9,024 nucleotides of DNA, from the NCBI GenBank assembly GCA_017535125.1, contig JAFXUS010000044.1, forward strand, positions 1 to 9,024, read 5' to 3'. Under the pieces are notes generated by a model. The model was not told where the DNA came from and made no database searches. It saw nothing but the letters and a program-made list of their open reading frames with translations. Below, one piece after another: positions 1 to 7,701 of this stretch. Each line of letters opens with the position of its first letter. Position 1 is the stretch's first letter. The DNA comes from Bacteroidales bacterium (lineage in GTDB: Bacteria > Bacteroidota > Bacteroidia > Bacteroidales > UBA932). Made by a program: the position numbers and the translations under genes.

Positions 1-390
1 TGGGTGACCCTGGAAAGCCGCGTCCGCGACTGGGCCAAGAGCTCCGACACCCTCTACGTGGTGACGGGCTGCGTGACGGACGGCGCGAAACACTATGTGC
101 TCGACCGCAGCGACAACCGGATCACGGTCCCGACCGCCTACTTCAAGGCCGTGCTCCGCTACAGCCGGAATACGACGCTGGGACGCAGCGGCTACATGTC
201 CGCGGCGTTCTGGTATGACCATGAGAACTACCCGCAGACCTTCTCCAAGAAAGAGTCGCTTTCGGTGAAGGCCCTGGAGGCAAAACTGGGCTACTCGCTC
301 TTCGTGAACCTTGCGGCGAAACTGGGCGCGGAAACCGCCCGGGCCATTAAAGAAGAAGAACCCTCCACCGTCAACTGGTGGTGGCAATAG
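1..390 (+). CDS. DNA/RNA non-specific endonuclease, C-terminal part (5' end outside window)
   Basis: This is the C-terminal ~129 residues of a non-specific endonuclease of the NUC1/EndA (beta-beta-alpha-metal) type, which cleaves DNA and RNA with a divalent metal. The frame is open to base 1, so the gene begins upstream; the in-frame GTG at base 4 is not a credible start. Visible family features are an opening W-x-x-LE-x-x-VR-x-WA block, then LYVVTGCV, a V-P-x-x-Y-F-K-A-V strand, and a late block ending in a LEAKLGYSLFVNL segment, which matches the usual 'sv..lE..tG..fF..l' end of the fold. The catalytic DRGH region would lie upstream, so activity cannot be judged here. The protein ends in a Trp-rich tail (NWWWQ). 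The next gene, a second nuclease-type enzyme, starts 12 bp after the stop, which suggests a shared transcript. Family assignment is from recalled motifs. Confidence 0.86.
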   Translation, partial: WVTLESRVRDWAKSSDTLYVVTGCVTDGAKHYVLDRSDNRITVPTAYFKAVLRYSRNTTLGRSGYMSAAFWYDHENYPQTFSKKESLSVKALEAKLGYSLFVNLAAKLGAETARAIKEEEPSTVNWWWQ

Positions 391-402
391 CAATAAGACG
401 CT

Positions 403-1506
403 ATGAGAAAGACAATCCTATACGGTATGCTGACCGCCCTCGTCCTGTGGGCGGCGCTCGCCGCGCCCGCCTCCGCGCAGCGCGGCGGCCGGAGCTACGT
501 GATCGGCTTCTACAACCTTGAGAACCTCTTCGACACCTACCACGATGAGGGCAAGAACGATTACGAATATCTCCCTGACGGGGCCAACCAGTGGACGGAG
601 GCCAAGTACGTCAAGAAACTCCACAATATGGCCACCGTGATCCGGGCCATCCACGACGACAATAAGGTCTGGCACGCCGTACTGGGCGTCAGCGAGATCG
701 AGAACCGCCACGTCCTCGAGGACCTCGTCATGCAGCCGGAGATCGCGGAAGCCAATTTCCAGATCGTCCACTACGACGGCCCCGACCGCCGCGGCGTGGA
801 CGTGGCGCTGCTGTACCGCCCGTCCGTCTTCCAGGTGCTCGAGAGCCGCTCGATCCCGTTCACCTTTGCCGCCGACAGCAAGGTCAAGTTCTCCCTGACG
901 AAGGAGGAACAGGACGACTTCCGCACCCGCGACATCCTGATGGTGCGCGGCCTGCTCGGCGGCGAAATGTTCGCTTTCTTCGTGGCGCACCTCCCTTCCC
1001 GCACGGGCGGCAAGGGCGGCGACCTGCGCTCGCGCGGCGGCGAAATCATGTACGAGGAGGCGATGAAGCTGCAGGCGCAGTACCCGGGCATCAAGATCGT
1101 CGCCATGGGCGACATGAACGACAATCCCACCGACGACAGCATGGCCGTCTATATGCGCGCCAAGGAAAAGATCGCCGACGTTGGGCCGAAAGATTTCTTC
1201 TCTCCGTTCCTCTCCATGTACAAGGCGGGCTACGGCTCGCTGGCCTACCAGGGGGAATGGAACATCTATGACATCATCGTGGTCAACTCCAACCTGGTCA
1301 ATGCCCGTCAGGGCTCGCTCGGGCTCATCCCGATCGTCAAGGACAAGTACTACGGCCGCGTCTTCCACAAGCCGTTCATGACGCAGCAGGAAGGCGATTA
1401 CAAGGGCACCCCGTTCCGGACCTCGTCCGGCGGCGCCTTCATCAACGGCTACAGCGACCACTATCCGACTTATATCGTTGTCAGTACTAAACACGCAGCA
1501 AGATGA
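403..1506 (+). CDS. Secreted endonuclease/exonuclease/phosphatase family protein
   Basis: A 367-residue enzyme of the DNase I-like endonuclease/exonuclease/phosphatase superfamily, a metal-dependent phosphodiesterase or nuclease fold. Residues 1-25 form a signal peptide (Lys-containing n-region, Ala/Leu core, A-S-A before Gln26), so it is exported to the periplasm or surface. The superfamily motifs appear in order: NLEN at 38-41, SEIEN at 97-101 with the likely metal-binding Glu98, a VDVALLYRP strand at 132-140, VAHLPSR with His196, GDMNDNP with Asp237 and Asn239, Asp290 in the NIYD segment, and the terminal Ser-Asp-His (351-353) with the catalytic His. All key residues are present and the length is normal for Bacteroidota members, so it should be active. 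Its stop overlaps the receptor start as ATGA, implying translational coupling. The substrate (DNA, RNA, other phosphoesters) is not determined by the sequence; the adjoining endonuclease favours nucleic acid. Confidence 0.93.
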   Translation: MRKTILYGMLTALVLWAALAAPASAQRGGRSYVIGFYNLENLFDTYHDEGKNDYEYLPDGANQWTEAKYVKKLHNMATVIRAIHDDNKVWHAVLGVSEIENRHVLEDLVMQPEIAEANFQIVHYDGPDRRGVDVALLYRPSVFQVLESRSIPFTFAADSKVKFSLTKEEQDDFRTRDILMVRGLLGGEMFAFFVAHLPSRTGGKGGDLRSRGGEIMYEEAMKLQAQYPGIKIVAMGDMNDNPTDDSMAVYMRAKEKIADVGPKDFFSPFLSMYKAGYGSLAYQGEWNIYDIIVVNSNLVNARQGSLGLIPIVKDKYYGRVFHKPFMTQQEGDYKGTPFRTSSGGAFINGYSDHYPTYIVVSTKHAAR

Positions 1507-4436
1507 TTCACCACAGACTGATATCCGCGCTCTGCGCCCTGCTGCTGCCCCTGTCCCTGCTCGCGCAGGCCACCGGCGGCATCACGGGCACGGTCATCGA
1601 CCGCGGCGGCCGCGTCCCCGTGCAGGGGGCGTCCGTGACGCTGTACCAGGGCGCCGCCGAACTCGTCACCGTGGTCACGGGCGAGGAAGGCCGTTTCCGC
1701 GTCAGCGAACTGGCGGACGGCATGTACGACCTCGTCGTCCTGGCCCCGGGCTTCCTGGAGACGCGCGTGAACGTGACTGTGAACGACGGTTTCGTCCGGA
1801 ACCTGTTCAACGTCACGCTGACCCAGGCGCGTCCCGAAGTGATGGAGGAGATGGACGAGGAGTTCGACATGGGCGATTCCGGCTACCGCGACAACCCGTC
1901 GGTCCTCTTCGACCAGAACGACGTCTTCAACAGCGTGGCCGGTTACAATTTCAGCGCGGTGCGCTTCAACCCGCGCGGCTACAGCTCCGACTCGCAGGAC
2001 GTCTATCTCGCGGGCGTGCGGATGAATGACGCCGTGACCGGCGGCACGCCGTTCTCGCTCTGGAGCGGACTCAACGAGGCCACGCGCAACAAGGCGTCCG
2101 TCACGGGCACGGAGGCGTCCGATTACGGTCTGGGCCGCTACAACGGCGTGACCAACATCTTCGCGGACGCGCCGAACGTGCGCACCGGCCTGCGGGGGAG
2201 CGTGCTGACCAACAGCGCCATGTACCGGCTCCGCCTGATGCTGACCTACGCCTCCGGCGTGAAGGACAACGGCTGGTCCTACGCCCTGTCCGTGTCCGCC
2301 CGCCTGGGCGGCAACGACTGGATCCGGGGCGTCTTCTACCGCTCGTTCGGCTATTTCGCGTCAATCGCGAAAGACTGGGACCACGCGCGCCTGTCGCTGA
2401 GCGTGCTCGGCACGCCGGGCAGCCGCGGCGCGCAGAACGCGTCCACGCAGGAGGTCTATGACCTCACGGGCGACTACATGTACAACTCCAACTGGGGCTA
2501 CCAGAACGGCCGCCTGCGCAATGCCCGCGTCCGCAATACGCACGAGCCCATCGCCTTCCTGAAATTCGACTACACCCCGTCGGACGCCTTCAAGCTCTCG
2601 ACGACGCTGCTGGGCCGCTTCGGCACCAACGGCTATACGGCCATCGACTGGAACGACGCGCAGGACCCGCGCCCGGACTACTACCGCAACCTCCCGAGCT
2701 ACTTCTGGTCGGAGAACGAGGACTACGGCCGCACCAGCTACATGAAATGGGCGGCCGCGCGCGAGGCCTGGATGCATCCGGAGCGCTTCGCCAGCATTAC
2801 CCAGCTGAACTGGGACCGTCTCTACGAGGTCAACAAGGGCAACGTCGAGTCCTCCGGCCTCGCGCGTTCCAAATACATTCAGGAGGAGCGTTTCACCGAT
2901 CAGCTCGACCTGCACCTCGCGAGCCACTTCAAGTGGCGCGTGGACGACCAGGTCCTCTTCACGGGCGGCCTGGACGGCCGCATCAACCGCACCGAATATT
3001 ATAAGAAGGTGGCGGACCTGCTCGGCGGCGACTACTACCTCGACGTGGACTCTTTCGCGGAGCGCGAATACGCTTCCGTGGAGGCCAAGACGCAGAACGA
3101 CCTCGACTACTGGCTCGCGCAGGGCGCGGCCCGGGCGTTGAAGGTCGGCGACAAATTCGGCTACGACTATTATGCGCAGGTGCGCGAGGCGAGCGTCTGG
3201 CTCAACGGCCGCTTCTCGCTGGGCGGCTTCAGCACCAGCATCGGCGGCACCGTGGGCTACACCGCCTTCTGGCGGGAAGGCCTCGTGCGCAAGGGCCTGT
3301 TCCCGGGCCTTCGCCCGAACGGCGACGACTTCGTCATCGGCGGCGTCAACCTCAGCCGCGACGCCGAGGGCAATCTCCTCCCGGGCTCCTACGGCAAGTC
3401 CGCGGTGCAGCAGTTCCTGACCTGGTCCGGCAAGCTCTCGATGAACTGGGTGATCGGCGGCAAGACGCGCGTCTATCTCAACGCCGGCGCGTTCCAGGAC
3501 GCCCCGACCTTCGCGAAGGCCTTCCTGTCGCCGCGTACGCGCGACACGGTGGTGGACGGGCTGAAGCCGGTGCGGACCTATACGGCCGACCTGAACTGGC
3601 AGTACTCCGGCAACGGGGTGAACTTCCGCCTGACGGGCTACTATACCAAGATCTTCGACCAGACGGACGTGATGAGCGCCTTCGACGACCTGCAGAACGC
3701 CTTCTCCAATTTCGCGCTGAGCGGCATCGACGAGCAGCATTACGGCGTCGAGCTCGGCTTCAAGGTCCCGACCTTCATCCCGAACCTCTCGCTGGAGGGC
3801 GCGCTGAGCGCCGGCCGTTTCGAGTACACCTCCAACCCCACGATGGTGCAGACGGTGGACAACAACGCCGAGCCGGTGCGATACGGCGAGAGCACCACGG
3901 TCCTGATCCCGTACTGGAAGAGCCATCCGGTCTTCAAGCGTGACGCGAACGGCGCCATCACCTCCGAGATCGACCATTTCCAGCAGCACTACGTGCCCGG
4001 CACGCCCCAGCTGGCGGCCAGCCTGGGCCTGTCCTTCAATCATAATTACTGGTACATCGACGTCGATGCGGAGTACTTCGCCGGCTCGTTCCTTAGCATG
4101 AATCCGCTCTACCGTACCGACTACGCCACGGCGGGCCCCGACAACACGGTGACCCCGACCGAAGTGGAGTACATGACGGCGCAGGAGTGCTTCGCCCCCA
4201 GCTACCTGATCAACTTCAGCATCGGCAAGAGCTGGTATATCGACCGCAAGTACCAGATCGGATTTTCGCTGAACGCGAAGAACCTGCTCAACAAGCGCGA
4301 CGTCAAGACCGGCGGCTACGAGCAGACCCGCCTCGTGGACAATACCGTGGGCAAGGAGCGCTACTACCGCTTCGACTCCAAGTATTTCTACATGAGCGGT
4401 TTCAATTACATGTTGAACGTCTATTTCAGATTCTAG
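1503..4436 (+). CDS. TonB-dependent receptor with carboxypeptidase-regulatory-like domain
   Basis: A 977-residue outer-membrane active transporter that would use TonB-ExbBD energy to import a ligand. Residues 1-21 are a signal peptide. Residues ~24-107 are a carboxypeptidase-regulatory-like beta-sandwich (GGITGTVID, GASVTLY, GRFRV, YDLVVLAPGF). A short acidic linker (112-122) precedes the plug, ~130-235 (DVFNSVAGYNF, FNPRGY, YLAGVRMND). The rest is a beta-barrel rich in alternating aromatics, ending in the expected C-terminal aromatic strand (Y-F-R-F). The plug lacks the SusC-type DEVVVVGYG box, and no SusD follows. The GYQNGRLRNARV segment at about 333-344 recalls a Bacteroidota receptor subfamily I remember beside DUF5689 lipoproteins and nucleases. 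The start overlaps the preceding stop (ATGA) and the following lipoprotein begins 4 bp downstream. The imported ligand is unknown; context suggests nucleic-acid breakdown products or a bound metal or phosphate. Confidence 0.95.
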   Translation: MIHHRLISALCALLLPLSLLAQATGGITGTVIDRGGRVPVQGASVTLYQGAAELVTVVTGEEGRFRVSELADGMYDLVVLAPGFLETRVNVTVNDGFVRNLFNVTLTQARPEVMEEMDEEFDMGDSGYRDNPSVLFDQNDVFNSVAGYNFSAVRFNPRGYSSDSQDVYLAGVRMNDAVTGGTPFSLWSGLNEATRNKASVTGTEASDYGLGRYNGVTNIFADAPNVRTGLRGSVLTNSAMYRLRLMLTYASGVKDNGWSYALSVSARLGGNDWIRGVFYRSFGYFASIAKDWDHARLSLSVLGTPGSRGAQNASTQEVYDLTGDYMYNSNWGYQNGRLRNARVRNTHEPIAFLKFDYTPSDAFKLSTTLLGRFGTNGYTAIDWNDAQDPRPDYYRNLPSYFWSENEDYGRTSYMKWAAAREAWMHPERFASITQLNWDRLYEVNKGNVESSGLARSKYIQEERFTDQLDLHLASHFKWRVDDQVLFTGGLDGRINRTEYYKKVADLLGGDYYLDVDSFAEREYASVEAKTQNDLDYWLAQGAARALKVGDKFGYDYYAQVREASVWLNGRFSLGGFSTSIGGTVGYTAFWREGLVRKGLFPGLRPNGDDFVIGGVNLSRDAEGNLLPGSYGKSAVQQFLTWSGKLSMNWVIGGKTRVYLNAGAFQDAPTFAKAFLSPRTRDTVVDGLKPVRTYTADLNWQYSGNGVNFRLTGYYTKIFDQTDVMSAFDDLQNAFSNFALSGIDEQHYGVELGFKVPTFIPNLSLEGALSAGRFEYTSNPTMVQTVDNNAEPVRYGESTTVLIPYWKSHPVFKRDANGAITSEIDHFQQHYVPGTPQLAASLGLSFNHNYWYIDVDAEYFAGSFLSMNPLYRTDYATAGPDNTVTPTEVEYMTAQECFAPSYLINFSIGKSWYIDRKYQIGFSLNAKNLLNKRDVKTGGYEQTRLVDNTVGKERYYRFDSKYFYMSGFNYMLNVYFRF

Positions 4437-4440
4437 GGCC

Positions 4441-5445
4441 ATGAAGAAGATCTTATCATTCATCGTTGCGCTCGCGGCCCTGTCCGCCTGCCAGGAGTGG
4501 GATCCGGTCCTGATCCGGGACTACGGCGTGCCCGAAGACCGGGAGCCGATGATGGCGACGGTCAATACGACCATCGCCCAGCTTAAGCAGATGTACGTCG
4601 AGGCGGGCCATGCCGTCGAGATCGGCGCGGGCGTGGTCATCGGCGGCCAGGTCATCTCCAGCGACCGGAGCGGCAACCTGTACCGCGAACTCTATATCCA
4701 GGACGCCACCGGCGCCATCTGCGTCAAGGTGGGCAAGTCCTCCATGTACAGCGACTACCATCTCGGCCAGTGGCTCTATATCGACTGTGCCGGCCTGGTG
4801 ATCGGCGCCTACCACAGCATGCCCCAGCTGGGCATCGAGGATGAATCCGGCGAGTACGACACGGCCTACATCGATGCGCAGTACCTGATCGATACGCACA
4901 TCTTCAAGGGCCGCGTGGCGGAGATGCCGCAGCCGCGCAGCGTCACGGCGGCCGAGATCTCGCAGGCCGTCAAGGACGGCGGCTTCAAGAGCGATCTCTG
5001 GGGCGCCTACGTCAAACTGCCCGGCGTGACCTACGGGTCCAAGATTTTCGCAATCCTGTATGCGGGCGACGGCAACGAAAACCGCATTTTCCTGAGAGAC
5101 GGGAATTACGGCGTCACGACCTGGGCCATGACCAAGGCCAAGCTGCTGGAAAACATCGCCGCGGGCAACTTTGCCGGTACGTCCACGCAGGGCGGCCGGA
5201 AACTCGAGGGCGAGGTGCTCGATGCGCTCGTCGAGAACGCGTCTCCCGTGACGATGAGCCAGTATTTCTCGCTCGCGGGCGTGGACGTGCAGGTCCGCAC
5301 CAGCGGCTATGCCAAGTTCGCCGACTCGGAGATTCCCGCGGCGGTGATCGAAGGTGCGCCCGCGGACCTGACCGGCCTCATGACCATATACAATAGTGAC
5401 GCCCAGTTTACTTTGATTGACCTGGACGGTGTGTCCGTCCAATAA
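4441..5445 (+). CDS. DUF5689 domain-containing lipoprotein
   Basis: A 334-residue lipoprotein: a Lys-Lys n-region, hydrophobic core and lipobox L-S-A-C put the lipidated Cys at position 17, followed by Gln-Glu. It is probably anchored in the outer membrane, possibly facing outward. Residues ~40-270 match DUF5689: the TTIAQLKQM opening, VVIGGQVISSD, the GNLYRELYIQD strand pair, GAICVKVG, the LGQWLYIDCAGLVIGAYHSMPQLG stretch (positions 108-131), and a later region around TYGSKIFA and IFLRDGNYGV. As I recall, DUF5689 has an OB-fold-like pattern similar to nucleic-acid-binding and nuclease-associated modules; this is family-level inference. It sits 4 bp after the receptor stop, in the slot where SusD follows SusC, so it is a plausible ligand-capturing partner of that receptor. 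No catalytic motif is evident. The next gene begins 17 bp downstream. Confidence 0.88.
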   Translation: MKKILSFIVALAALSACQEWDPVLIRDYGVPEDREPMMATVNTTIAQLKQMYVEAGHAVEIGAGVVIGGQVISSDRSGNLYRELYIQDATGAICVKVGKSSMYSDYHLGQWLYIDCAGLVIGAYHSMPQLGIEDESGEYDTAYIDAQYLIDTHIFKGRVAEMPQPRSVTAAEISQAVKDGGFKSDLWGAYVKLPGVTYGSKIFAILYAGDGNENRIFLRDGNYGVTTWAMTKAKLLENIAAGNFAGTSTQGGRKLEGEVLDALVENASPVTMSQYFSLAGVDVQVRTSGYAKFADSEIPAAVIEGAPADLTGLMTIYNSDAQFTLIDLDGVSVQ

Positions 5446-5462
5446 CCTTGAATACGCGTTCC

Positions 5463-6731
5463 ATGAAAACACATCACATCCTCCTGACCGTCATCGCATG
5501 CATGATCGCCTCGCTTGCCTCCGCGCAGGTGCAGCGCGACTCGGTCAAAGTATATTTCCGCCAGGGTAAGTCGGATTTCGACGCCTTCTATGAGGGCAAT
5601 GCCCGCCGGCTCACCGACTTCACCAACAAGGCCAAGGTCCTGCAGCGCGACACGCTGGTGACCCTGGACCGCGTGATGGTGATCGCCTCCTCGTCGCCCG
5701 AAGGTTCGACCGAGGTCAACGAAAAGCTGGCGTACAACCGTGCGAACAAAATCGCGGACTACCTGCATCAGAACATCCGCTTCGACGAGAACGCATTCGA
5801 GGTGTATTTCAAGGACCTCGACTGGGATCTCTTCGAGCGGCTGGTGGAGGAAGACCACTACGTCCCGATGCGCCGCGAACTCCTGGGCCTGATCCGGGAG
5901 CATGACCTCAAGCGCATCAAGGTGGTGCGTTTCCAGCGCACCTGGGATTACCTGCTGGACAACATCTTCCCGGAGATGCGTTCGACGCTCATCGTCTTCG
6001 AGTACCGCACGGCCGAGGCCCGGGAGGCGGAGGCGGCAGCGGCTGCCGCCGCGGCGGCCGAAGCGGCCCGTCTCGCGGCGGAGCAGGAGCGCGCCCGCCT
6101 CGAAGCGGAGCGGCGCGCCGCGGAGGAGGAAGCGGCCCGGCTGGCGAGCCTGGTGCCCCCGCCGCTGCCGGACGACGACGAGGATTTCTCGCTCGACCTG
6201 CAGGAGGCCCGCCCGTGGAGCTGGTACGTCAAGACCAATCTGCTGGGCCTGGCGCTGCTGGACGCCAATCTCGCATTCGAGTTCGAGATGGGGCGCCACA
6301 TGTCCATCAGCCTGCCGTTCTACTATTCTGCCTGGGACTGGTTCACGCCCCAGACCAAGTTCCGCGTAGTCGGCACGCAGCCGGAGCTGCGTTTCTGGTT
6401 CCGTGACAATTTCAGCGGCCCGTTCATCGCTGCGCACGGCACCGTGGCGTGGTACAACATCGCGCTGCCCAACGCCGAATACCGCATCCAGGACCGCGAC
6501 GGCCGGAATCCGGCCTACGGCGCCGGCCTCAATTTCGGCTGGAAATTCCGCCTCGACCGCAACCGCCGCGACCGCTGGGGCCTCGAGCTGAGCGCCGGCG
6601 GCGGCTGGCTGCATCTCGACTATGACGTCTATTACAACATGGAAGGCGGCCGCCTCGTTTCCTCCGAGGCGCGCGAGTACTACGGCCTCGACCATGCTTC
6701 CATTGCCATCACTTATCGTTTCGGCCGATGA
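5463..6731 (+). CDS. DUF3575 outer-membrane protein with OmpA-like N-terminal domain
   Basis: A 422-residue exported protein. Residues 1-21 are a signal peptide ending A-S-A before Gln22. Residues ~25-105 resemble an OmpA-like domain: VKVYFRQGKSDFD, then a hydrophobic strand, S-S-S-P-E-G-S, and an N-E-K-L-A-x-N-R-A-N-K-I-A-D-Y-L helix with the typical N...RA..I..YL spacing. Residues ~183-229 are an Ala/Glu/Arg-rich helix, probably a coiled coil or rigid linker, including nine consecutive Ala. A Pro/Asp hinge follows (V-P-P-P-L-P-D-D-D). Residues ~254-422 are the DUF3575 region (WYVKTNLLGLALLDANLAFE, TQPELRFWFRDNF, then barrel-like strands ending YRFGR). DUF3575 proteins often sit in Bacteroidales fimbrial loci, matching the next two genes; a role in pilus assembly or outer-membrane anchoring is inferred. 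ATG 5463 is chosen over the in-frame TTG at 5448 because it gives a clean signal peptide. Confidence 0.88.
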   Translation: MKTHHILLTVIACMIASLASAQVQRDSVKVYFRQGKSDFDAFYEGNARRLTDFTNKAKVLQRDTLVTLDRVMVIASSSPEGSTEVNEKLAYNRANKIADYLHQNIRFDENAFEVYFKDLDWDLFERLVEEDHYVPMRRELLGLIREHDLKRIKVVRFQRTWDYLLDNIFPEMRSTLIVFEYRTAEAREAEAAAAAAAAAEAARLAAEQERARLEAERRAAEEEAARLASLVPPPLPDDDEDFSLDLQEARPWSWYVKTNLLGLALLDANLAFEFEMGRHMSISLPFYYSAWDWFTPQTKFRVVGTQPELRFWFRDNFSGPFIAAHGTVAWYNIALPNAEYRIQDRDGRNPAYGAGLNFGWKFRLDRNRRDRWGLELSAGGGWLHLDYDVYYNMEGGRLVSSEAREYYGLDHASIAITYRFGR

Positions 6732-7693
6732 GACGACTCCCGTATATTGCTTTCGTGCTGGTCGCGGCGCTGTCCGCGGCCTGTACGCCGCATGAATTCC
6801 CGGTCACCGAACCGGTGGCGCCGGAGCAGGATTTCTCGTTGAAAATCCTCTTCGACGAATCGCTGCCAGACCAGCAGCTGATTACGCCCACCAAGTCCGG
6901 GGATGCCGCGACGCCGCGCTACACGATCCTGATGTGGCGCTACGAGAACGACACCGCTTTCGGCATCCTTCCGGATTATACCCGTACCTTCACGCGTTCG
7001 GCCCTCGTCGAGCTGGACACCACCATCTTCCTGCCCGTCACCCCTGCGAAGTACCGCATGGCCGCCTGGGTGGACTGGGTGGGCGGTGACGCCGGCGCCG
7101 GCTACGACCTCTCGGATCCCGAGCACGTCATGCTCCCGTCGGGCTATACCGCAGGTGAGCACGCGCGCGAAGCCTTCACCATCGTGACGGACTACGACGC
7201 ATCCGGCCTGTACGTCGCGGGGGAGGCCTACCAGAAGACGGTCACCCTGCGCCGCCCCGTCGCGCAGCTGCGCATTTCCGCGCCGGAGGCGCTCACGTTC
7301 CTCGCGATGACGGGCCTGGATCCCTCGCAGATGGTCGCCACGCTGCGCTATCCCGATCCCATCCCGGACGCCTACAACATCCTGCAGGGCCGTTCGACCG
7401 GCTCGCGCACCGACGTGGTCCTGACGGGCACGCCCCATTACGACACGTCCGGCGAACTGGTGTTCGTGTCAGACTTCATCTTCTTCCCGGATGCGGTGGA
7501 CACCATCCCCGTGGAGTTCACGCTCACCGACCTGTCCGGCAAGGAGCTGATCGTCTATTCGGGCAGCATCCCGCTCCGCGGCAGCCACACCACCACGGTT
7601 TCCTTCGAGACGCCTTACGGCGGCGATGAGAAGCCCGGCGGCATCGGCATCAGTCCCGGCTTCGACGACGAAATAGAAATCACCATAGACTGA
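6728..7693 (+). CDS. FimB/Mfa2-like fimbrial lipoprotein (DUF6562-type)
   Basis: A 321-residue lipoprotein. An Arg-Arg n-region and hydrophobic core lead to S-A-A-C with the lipidated Cys at 19. The mature protein resembles fimbrillin-like DUF6562/FimB-Mfa2 proteins. A first beta domain contains YRMAAWVDWV (109-118), followed by a segment containing REAF (147-150). The diagnostic VTLRRPVAQLRIS block (172-184) corresponds to the 'LkRPfA.l.i' strand, and a second beta domain ends in a GIGISPGFDDEIEI tail. The length is typical of the anchor or minor-subunit class. In type V pili such proteins anchor or terminate the fibre at the outer membrane; which role applies here is inferred from size and position before the longer fimbrillin. 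The start overlaps the previous stop as ATGA, so it is probably coupled to the DUF3575 gene. No transmembrane helix beyond the signal peptide is seen. Confidence 0.82.
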   Translation: MRRLPYIAFVLVAALSAACTPHEFPVTEPVAPEQDFSLKILFDESLPDQQLITPTKSGDAATPRYTILMWRYENDTAFGILPDYTRTFTRSALVELDTTIFLPVTPAKYRMAAWVDWVGGDAGAGYDLSDPEHVMLPSGYTAGEHAREAFTIVTDYDASGLYVAGEAYQKTVTLRRPVAQLRISAPEALTFLAMTGLDPSQMVATLRYPDPIPDAYNILQGRSTGSRTDVVLTGTPHYDTSGELVFVSDFIFFPDAVDTIPVEFTLTDLSGKELIVYSGSIPLRGSHTTTVSFETPYGGDEKPGGIGISPGFDDEIEITID

Positions 7694-7701
7694 CCGCGTC
7701 A

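Noticed and set aside
4..6. GTG at base 4 as start of the first gene
   Set aside because: The frame is open upstream, and the conserved W-x-x-LE block of the endonuclease fold begins at base 1, so the gene is truncated by the window edge.
418..1494. 358-residue minus-strand frame opposite the endonuclease/exonuclease/phosphatase gene
   Set aside because: Antisense shadow: low-complexity composition and no motifs, and the plus-strand frame has every catalytic motif.
1478..2029. 183-residue plus-strand frame overlapping the start of the receptor
   Set aside because: Arg/Pro/Gly-rich alternate-frame translation with no motifs, overlapping the well-supported receptor signal peptide and regulatory-like domain.
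2361..4463. 700-residue open frame on the minus strand opposite the TonB receptor
   Set aside because: Its translation is rich in Val, Arg, Glu, Ala and His without domain motifs, as expected of the antisense of a GC-rich gene, while the plus strand encodes a full recognisable receptor.
5448..5450. TTG at 5448 as start of the DUF3575 gene
   Set aside because: It lies 2 bases after the previous stop and adds only five residues before a standard ATG with a clean signal peptide at 5463.
5307..6695. 462-residue minus-strand frame spanning the DUF5689-DUF3575 junction
   Set aside because: It crosses two well-supported plus-strand genes and has a shadow-like composition.
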